11,374 nt of DNA from an uncultured Clostridia bacterium. Its GTDB lineage: Bacteria; Bacillota; Clostridia; Oscillospirales; Oscillospiraceae. A model generated the notes under the pieces. That model was not told the DNA's origin and did no database searches. It saw only the letters and a list, made by a program, of their open reading frames with translations. The stretch covers positions 1 to 11,374 of the forward strand of contig CAMHER010000048.1 in assembly GCA_946184215.1 (NCBI GenBank), in the 5' to 3' direction. Positions 7,518-11,374 of the stretch are shown one piece after another (position 1 is the stretch's first letter; each line of letters starts with the position of its first letter). A program made the translations under genes and the position numbers.

Positions 7518-8093
7518 TTATTTGGACCAGTCGGCCAGCTCACGCAAGGTGTCCGTTACGGGACAGAGCGCCGCCGAAAGCGCCTCCTCCTCTGTTCGGC
7601 AGAGGGAAAGCAGGCTGAGTGCATCGTGTGCCGTAAAGCCCTTTTCGATCGTGTCGGCGAGAAGGGCGGCAAGAGGCTCAAAATAGCCGCAGGTATTCAG
7701 AAGGACGATGTTTTTCCGGTGCCGGCCCAGCAGGCGCAGGGTAAAAACCTCGAAAAACTCCTCCAGCGTGCCGACACCGCCGGGCAGCACGATAAAGGCG
7801 TCGGAGAGCTCTTCCATTTTGCTTTTGCGCTCGGCCATCGTGTCGGTGAAAACAAATTCGCCCTTTTCCGTGAGCAACGCGTCCCCCTCGTCGAAAAAGC
7901 GCGGGGCTATGCCGATCAGCTCGCCTCCCTCCGAGAGGACGCCTGCGGCGCATACACCCATCAAGCCCGTTCGGCCGCCGCCATAGACAAGCGTATGGCC
8001 GCCGCGTCCGATCAGCACGCCGAGGCGGAAGGCCGCGTCAAAATAGTCCTGCTTCAGCCTGTCGCTGGAGGCTCCGAAAATGCAGATCTTCAT
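7518..8093 (-). CDS. LOG-family cytokinin-type nucleotide phosphoribohydrolase
   Basis: This 191-aa cytosolic Rossmann-like protein belongs to the LOG family (TIGR00730). Members cleave nucleoside 5'-monophosphates to free base plus ribose 5-phosphate; LONELY GUY enzymes act on cytokinin riboside monophosphates, and bacterial members can act on AMP. The phosphate-binding segment YGGGRTGLMG is at 37-46, MAERKSKM (86-93) holds the Arg/Lys of the MxxRKxxM motif, and LPGGVGTLEE (103-112) is the PGGxGTxxE signature with the catalytic Glu. Length and motifs are complete, so it should be active. The ATG at 8093 has GTGAGG 8 nt upstream. It is a single-gene unit with its own promoter and terminator, divergent from the metal importer. 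The physiological substrate in this organism is unknown; nothing here suggests molybdopterin binding or lysine decarboxylase activity. Confidence 0.9.
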   Translation of the reverse strand: MKICIFGASSDRLKQDYFDAAFRLGVLIGRGGHTLVYGGGRTGLMGVCAAGVLSEGGELIGIAPRFFDEGDALLTEKGEFVFTDTMAERKSKMEELSDAFIVLPGGVGTLEEFFEVFTLRLLGRHRKNIVLLNTCGYFEPLAALLADTIEKGFTAHDALSLLSLCRTEEEALSAALCPVTDTLRELADWSK

Positions 8094-8132
8094 CCCACAA
8101 TCCTCACTTTCCGATTCTTTTTCGATTCATTC

Positions 8133-8146
8133 GCATTGTAATATGC
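8133..8146. repeat. Short palindrome over the LOG promoter -10
   Basis: GCATTGTAATATGC has exact 4-bp outer arms (GCAT/ATGC) and matches its reverse complement at 10 of 14 positions. It overlaps the -10 of the leftward promoter and lies upstream of the divergent metal importer. That is a reasonable place for a Zur-, MntR- or Fur-type operator, but it does not match a consensus I can cite closely. Confidence 0.25.
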
Positions 8147-8163
8147 CAAAATGCGCCTGTCAA
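8135..8163 (-). promoter_or_regulatory. SigA-type promoter of the LOG gene
   Basis: On the minus strand a perfect -35 TTGACA (8163-8158) and TACAAT (8140-8135, 5 of 6 consensus bases) are 17 bp apart. Transcription should start near 8128, leaving a leader of about 35 nt with the GTGAGG ribosome site at 8107-8102. Confidence 0.8.
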
Positions 8164-8210
8164 CGAAGATTTCCTTGCAAAGGGGGACGGCTTGTTGTAA
8201 GATGGTCTGC

Positions 8211-9164
8211 ATGAAAAGATTGGCTCTTGCGCTGCTTGCCGCGGCGCTGCTCCTGACGCTTGCCGGCTGCGGCGCGAACGGGACAATAGCGGCAAATGAA
8301 AAATCCGATACGGTCGTAAACATCGTTACCACACTCTTTCCCGCCTATGACTTCGCCCGGGTGATCGGCGGTGAGCGCTGCGCGGTCACGCTGCTTGTCC
8401 CGCCCGGGGCGGAATCCCACAGCTATGAGCCGACGCCGCAGGACGTGCTTCGGATCGAAAACTGCGACCTGCTCTTTGCAAACGGCGGCGAATCGGAGGA
8501 ATGGCTCGAAACGCTGCTCTCCGGCGCGGAGGGCGATTTTTCCGCGCTGTACATGCTCGACTGTGTTCAGGCGCTGGAAGAAGAGGAAAAGGAGGGCATG
8601 CAGGACCTCCATGAGGAAGCGGAAGAGGGCGAGATCGAGTATGACGAGCACGTCTGGACCTCGCCGCGCAACGCCATGGAGATCTGCCGCACGCTTTGCC
8701 GGACGCTCTGCTCGCTCGATCCGGACGGCGCGGCGCTGTACCGGACAAACTGCGAGAACTATTGCGCTCAGCTCGAAGAGCTGGACGCCGCCTTTCGCCG
8801 GATCGTGGCAAGCGGCCGGCTGGACTGTGTGATCTTTGCCGACCGTTTTCCGGTACGCTACTTTGTGGAAGAATACGGTCTTGACTATTACGCGGCCTTT
8901 CCCGGCTGCGCCGACGATACCGAGCCTTCGGCCCGCACCGTCGCCTTTTTGATCGACCGGGTGCGGGAGCAGGCGGTGCCGGCGGTGTTCTATATCGAAT
9001 ACTCCAACCAGAAGATGGCGGATGTGATCTGCGAGGATACAGGCTGCAAAAAGCTGCTGTTCCACTCCTGCCATACGCTCAGCGCCGAGGATCTGGAAAA
9101 CGGCGCGAGCTATCTGAGCCTTATGTGGGCCAATTGCGAAAGGATAAGGGAGGCGCTCGGCTGA
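8211..9164 (+). CDS. Metal ABC transporter substrate-binding lipoprotein (ZnuA/TroA-like)
   Basis: This 317-aa cluster A-I metal-binding lipoprotein is anchored outside the membrane and hands Zn or Mn to the permease encoded two genes on. The signal peptide MKRLALALLAAALLLTLAGC ends in lipobox LAGC (Cys20). The mature part starts VVNIVTTLFPAYDFARVIGG, then GAESHSYEPTP with ligand His70, an acidic loop (123-146) and His147 in DEHVWTSP. The usual third His is absent: the matching segment is IFADRFPVRYFVEEYGL (208-224). HSCH (285-288) stands where an acidic ligand is expected. I chose ATG 8211 for the clean signal peptide and a weak TAAGATGG site 5 nt upstream. ATG 8202 (3 codons longer) is possible, with AGGGGG at 8181-8186 rather far away. 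The stop overlaps the next start. Which metal it binds is undecided. Confidence 0.88.
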   Translation: MKRLALALLAAALLLTLAGCGANGTIAANEKSDTVVNIVTTLFPAYDFARVIGGERCAVTLLVPPGAESHSYEPTPQDVLRIENCDLLFANGGESEEWLETLLSGAEGDFSALYMLDCVQALEEEEKEGMQDLHEEAEEGEIEYDEHVWTSPRNAMEICRTLCRTLCSLDPDGAALYRTNCENYCAQLEELDAAFRRIVASGRLDCVIFADRFPVRYFVEEYGLDYYAAFPGCADDTEPSARTVAFLIDRVREQAVPAVFYIEYSNQKMADVICEDTGCKKLLFHSCHTLSAEDLENGASYLSLMWANCERIREALG

Positions 9165-9871
9165 TGGCAATTCTGACATGTGAAAACGCGTCGTTCTCTT
9201 ATGACGGCGTAACGGTGCTGGAGGACGTCAATTTTTCGCTCAAGGCCGGGGACTATCTCTGCGTGGTGGGCGAAAACGGCTCGGGCAAGTCGACGCTGAT
9301 CCGGGGGCTGCTCTCGCTCAAGGCACCGTCAAAGGGAAAAATCACCCTGGGCGACGGGCTGAAGAAAACCGAGATCGGCTATCTGCCGCAGCAGACGAAT
9401 ATCCAACGCGATTTTCCCGCCAGCGTGTGGGAGGTCGTGCTGTCCGGCTGTCTCAACTCGCTGGGCGGGCGCCTTTCCTATAACAGGGAGGACAGGGAGC
9501 GCGCAGCGGCTAATTTGGAGCGCATGGGGATCGAGGATCTGAAGGACAAAAGCTATCAGGCCCTCTCCGGCGGCCAGCAGCAGCGCGTACTGCTCGCCCG
9601 GGCGCTGTGCGCGACAAAAAAACTGCTGCTGCTCGACGAGCCCGTCACGGGCCTCGACCCGGTCGCGGCAGGGGAGATGTACAACCTGATCAAGCTCATC
9701 AACCTCTGTGACAATATCTCCGTCATCATGGTCACGCACGACATCCACGAGGCGGCGCGCTATGCCACGCACATCCTCCACCTGGGACATAAACAGCTCT
9801 TCTTCGGCACGGCCGCGGAATACAAAAAAAGCGCCCTGGCGCGCCGTTTTCTGGGGGGGAGCGGACTATGA
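9164..9871 (+). CDS. Metal ABC transporter ATP-binding protein (ZnuC-like)
   Basis: This 235-aa cytoplasmic ATPase powers the metal importer. Walker A GENGSGKST is at 36-44, the Q-loop lies in YLPQQTN (73-79), the signature LSGGQQQR is at 134-141, Walker B LLLLDEP at 154-160, the D-loop GLDP at 163-166 and the switch His192 in VTHD. The domain is complete and no extra domains are fused. The ATG at 9164 shares its A with the TGA of the binding protein gene, and GGGAGG at 9148-9153 gives about 10 nt of spacing. A longer reading from 9125 would overlap the upstream gene without its own ribosome site. The order binding protein–ATPase–permease matches Zn/Mn importers of the ZnuABC/TroABCD type. 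Confidence 0.94.
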   Translation: MAILTCENASFSYDGVTVLEDVNFSLKAGDYLCVVGENGSGKSTLIRGLLSLKAPSKGKITLGDGLKKTEIGYLPQQTNIQRDFPASVWEVVLSGCLNSLGGRLSYNREDRERAAANLERMGIEDLKDKSYQALSGGQQQRVLLARALCATKKLLLLDEPVTGLDPVAAGEMYNLIKLINLCDNISVIMVTHDIHEAARYATHILHLGHKQLFFGTAAEYKKSALARRFLGGSGL

Positions 9872-10677
9872 GCGGACTTCTTTCCATGTTTTCCTATCAC
9901 TTTATCCAGCGGGCGCTGCTCGTCGGCATGCTGGTGAGCCTCTGCGCGGCGCTGCTGGGCGTGTCGCTGGTCCTGAAGCGCTATTCGATGATCGGCGACG
10001 GATTGTCCCATGTGGGATTTGGCGCGCTGGCCATTGCTTCGGCCTTCCACCTTGCTCCGCTGGCCGTTACGGTGCCGGTGGTGGTGATCGCAGCGGTGCT
10101 GCTGCTGCGCCTGCGCAGCGACAGCCGCGTGAAGGGCGATGCCGCCATTGCCATCATCTCCTCCAGCGCGCTGGCGATCGGCGTGGTGGTCGTATCGGTG
10201 ACGACCGGGATGAACACCGAAGTGTCCAGCTATATGTTCGGAAGCATCCTGTCTCTCAGCCGCGGCGACGCGATTTTGAGCGTGATCCTGTCCCTGGCGG
10301 TGCTGGCGCTGTTTTTGCTGTTCTATCCACGGCTCTTTGCCGTGACCTTTGACGAGACCTTTGCCCGCGCCACGGGCACCCGGGCGGACGTGTACAACAC
10401 GCTGCTGGCTGTGCTGACGGCGGTGACGGTGGTGCTCGGCATGCGGATGATGGGTGCGCTGCTGATCTCCAGCCTGATCATTTTCCCGGCCCTGTCCGCC
10501 ATGAAGCTCTGCCGGAGCTTCCGGAACGTGGTGATCTGCGCGGCGGTGATCTCGGCGGTATGCTTCCTGTTCGGCATGACGGCGTCCTATGTTTTCGAAA
10601 CACCGAGCGGCGCAAGCGTAGTCGTGGCGGACCTCATTGCGTTTGCCTTCTGTTCCCTCGCGGGAAAGAAGGCGTGA
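9868..10677 (+). CDS. Metal ABC transporter permease (ZnuB-like, ABC-3 family)
   Basis: This 269-aa polytopic inner-membrane permease forms the metal channel as a dimer. About eight hydrophobic segments are visible, for example at 13-36, 63-82, 92-111, 131-153, 175-190, 196-210, 221-243 and 247-264. Family marks include GDGLSHVGFGALA (43-55), the FDETFARATG segment (161-170) that probably contacts the ATPase, IIFPALSA (204-211) and TPSGASVVVADL (245-256). The ATG at 9868 overlaps the ATPase stop as ATGA, so the two are translationally coupled. It is the last gene of the importer operon, with a terminator 15 nt downstream. No Fur/Zur-type regulator gene follows, unlike in many such operons. 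Confidence 0.93.
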   Translation: MSGLLSMFSYHFIQRALLVGMLVSLCAALLGVSLVLKRYSMIGDGLSHVGFGALAIASAFHLAPLAVTVPVVVIAAVLLLRLRSDSRVKGDAAIAIISSSALAIGVVVVSVTTGMNTEVSSYMFGSILSLSRGDAILSVILSLAVLALFLLFYPRLFAVTFDETFARATGTRADVYNTLLAVLTAVTVVLGMRMMGALLISSLIIFPALSAMKLCRSFRNVVICAAVISAVCFLFGMTASYVFETPSGASVVVADLIAFAFCSLAGKKA

Positions 10678-10691
10678 ATTACGGCGCCTGC

Positions 10692-10727
10692 GGAGGGGTG
10701 AAGCAACGCTTCACCCCTCCAATTTTT
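10692..10727 (+). terminator. Rho-independent terminator of the metal importer operon
   Basis: GGAGGGGTGAAGC (10692-10704) pairs perfectly with GCTTCACCCCTCC (10708-10720) over 13 bp with an AAC loop. It is followed by AATTTTTGC. The hairpin starts 15 nt after the permease stop codon. Confidence 0.92.
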
Positions 10728-10798
10728 GCATAAAACAGTAATAAAAAAGCGAATATGCAAATAAAAATGAATATATACAACAAATTATTCCCGGAAAA

Positions 10799-10812
10799 GA
10801 GAATAAATTCTC
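10799..10812. repeat. Palindrome upstream of the amino-acid transporter promoter
   Basis: GAGAAT and ATTCTC are exact inverted arms around a central AA. The site ends 9 nt before the -35 element, where a dimeric regulator could activate or repress. The surrounding DNA is AT-rich, so a chance origin is possible. Confidence 0.35.
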
Positions 10813-10820
10813 AAAAAACT
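10806..10820 (+). promoter_or_regulatory. Possible CodY-like box
   Basis: AATTCTCAAAAAACT matches the known CodY consensus AATTTTCWGAAAATT at 12 of 15 positions. It abuts the -35 of a predicted amino-acid transporter, a typical CodY target class. It overlaps the palindrome at 10799-10812. Three mismatches in AT-rich DNA make this a weak call. Confidence 0.25.
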
Positions 10821-10821
10821 A

Positions 10822-10850
10822 TTGACAAGCAATGCGGCTTGTGCTATTCT
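10822..10850 (+). promoter_or_regulatory. Strong SigA-type promoter with extended -10
   Basis: A perfect TTGACA (10822-10827) and TATTCT (10845-10850) are 17 bp apart, with TGC directly before the -10, which is an extended -10 (TGn). The roughly 90 nt upstream are very rich in A and T and could act as an UP element. Transcription should start near 10857, giving a leader of about 48 nt before the ATG at 10905. Confidence 0.85.
10825..10842. repeat. Inverted repeat inside the amino-acid transporter promoter
   Basis: ACAAGC (10825-10830) and GCTTGT (10837-10842) are exact inverted arms around AATGCG. The 18-bp element covers the 3' half of the -35, runs through the spacer and ends on the T of the extended -10. 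Its position fits a repressor operator. Confidence 0.45.
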
Positions 10851-10904
10851 CACAAACGTCAAGTATATTTCTTATAGCATCTGACGAAAGCGAGGAACAA
10901 AGCA

Positions 10905-11374
10905 ATGAAAAAGATGAGTAAAATTTTGTGCATGCTGCTGTGCCTGGCCATGGTGATGAGCCTGGCCGCCTGCGGAAGCAAATCCGACACCAATCTCTCC
11001 GCCGCTTATGACAAGTATCTCTCCGGCTTCAGCACGAACGGCTCGAACGGCACGCTGACGGTCGCCATGTCGCCCGACTTCGCGCCGATGGAGTTCTATG
11101 ACGTGGCCAAGAGCGGCGAAACCGCGATCGTCGGCTTCGACGTGCTGCTGGCCAATTACCTGGCCCAGGAGCTTGACATGACCCTCGTTTTGAAGCCAAT
11201 GTCCTTCGACGCCTGCCAGGCCGCGGTACAGACCGGCAACGTTGATATCGCGATCTCCGGCTTCTCCTGGACCTATGAGCGCTCGCAGAACTACGAGCTC
11301 TCCGACTGGTACGTCGCCGGCGACAACGAGACCGAGCAGTCCATCATCTGCCTGAAGGAGAACGAGGGCAAGTT
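10905..11374 (+). CDS. Amino-acid-type ABC transporter substrate-binding lipoprotein (partial, 3' end outside window)
   Basis: The first 156 codons are present and the gene runs off the right edge with no stop. The signal peptide MKKMSKILCMLLCLAMVMSL leads to lipobox LAAC, with Cys23 as the lipidated residue. A Ser/Asn/Gly-rich linker follows to about residue 46. The SBP_bac_3 fold then begins: GTLTVAMSPDFAPMEF (47-62), GFDVLLANYLAQEL (74-87), and AAVQTGNVDIAISGFSWTYERS, which ends near 123. SDWY follows, matching the usual FSxPY region. These marks fit family 3 binding proteins for polar amino acids, probably feeding permease and ATPase genes beyond the edge. The ATG at 10905 has GAGG 9 nt upstream. 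Codon use is strongly biased and the promoter is strong, so expression is probably high. The ligand cannot be told. Confidence 0.88.
   Translation, partial: MKKMSKILCMLLCLAMVMSLAACGSKSDTNLSAAYDKYLSGFSTNGSNGTLTVAMSPDFAPMEFYDVAKSGETAIVGFDVLLANYLAQELDMTLVLKPMSFDACQAAVQTGNVDIAISGFSWTYERSQNYELSDWYVAGDNETEQSIICLKENEGK

Noticed and set aside
8175..8203. TTGCAA-N17-TAAGAT as a promoter that would make the binding protein mRNA nearly leaderless
   Set aside because: Both hexamers have only 4 of 6 matches, and leaderless messages are unusual in Firmicutes. Not enough to call.
8151..8210. Upstream start (ATG 8151) for the metal-binding lipoprotein
   Set aside because: It would place about 20 polar residues before a clean lipoprotein signal peptide and lies inside the divergent promoter region.
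8160..9179. A 339-codon minus-strand frame opposite the metal-binding lipoprotein
   Set aside because: The plus-strand frame has a signal peptide, lipobox and family motifs, and its stop couples to the ATPase. The antisense product has none of these.

Overview
The window looks like ordinary chromosomal DNA from a GC-rich member of the Clostridia, most likely an Oscillospiraceae-type gut Firmicute. That placement is inferred from the gene order recJ–rel–dtd–MBL hydrolase, Gram-positive-style Shine-Dalgarno sites, SigA-type promoters with exact 17-bp spacers, lipoprotein signal peptides and strong G/C-ending codon use. I see no transposase, integrase, phage gene, tRNA, rRNA or CRISPR array. The coding density and codon use give no sign of horizontal transfer.

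Layout. Positions 7463 down to about 10 form one long minus-strand unit. A good promoter (7435-7463) reads recJ, a bifunctional (p)ppGpp synthetase/hydrolase (rel), dtd, a glyoxalase-II-like MBL hydrolase, a sugar-phosphate nucleotidyltransferase and galE. The gaps between genes are 3 to 32 nt. The unit ends at a bidirectional hairpin at 10-43. Upstream of it, a single-gene minus-strand unit encodes a LOG-family phosphoribohydrolase (7518-8093). That gene has its own near-perfect promoter (8135-8163) and its own terminator (7475-7512).

Divergent from LOG on the plus strand is a complete metal ABC importer: binding lipoprotein (8211-9164), ATPase (9164-9871) and permease (9868-10677). Its stop and start codons overlap, and it closes with a 13-bp-stem terminator (10692-10727). 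An AT-rich spacer follows, with a strong extended -10 promoter and several inverted repeats. It leads into the 5' part of an amino-acid-type ABC transporter binding lipoprotein that runs off the right edge (10905 onward).

How the genes fit together. The first part of the long operon is a housekeeping group: single-strand exonuclease, stringent-response alarmone enzyme, D-aminoacyl-tRNA proofreading and thioester-type hydrolase. The less expected part is the nucleotide-sugar pair at its end, which couples envelope or exopolysaccharide precursor supply to the stringent-response transcript. The importer is probably for zinc or manganese, but its binding protein has an altered metal-ligand pattern.

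I did not find a convincing undescribed system. The points most worth checking are the GalE gatekeeper residue, the binding protein's ligand set, and inverted repeats placed exactly in three promoters.
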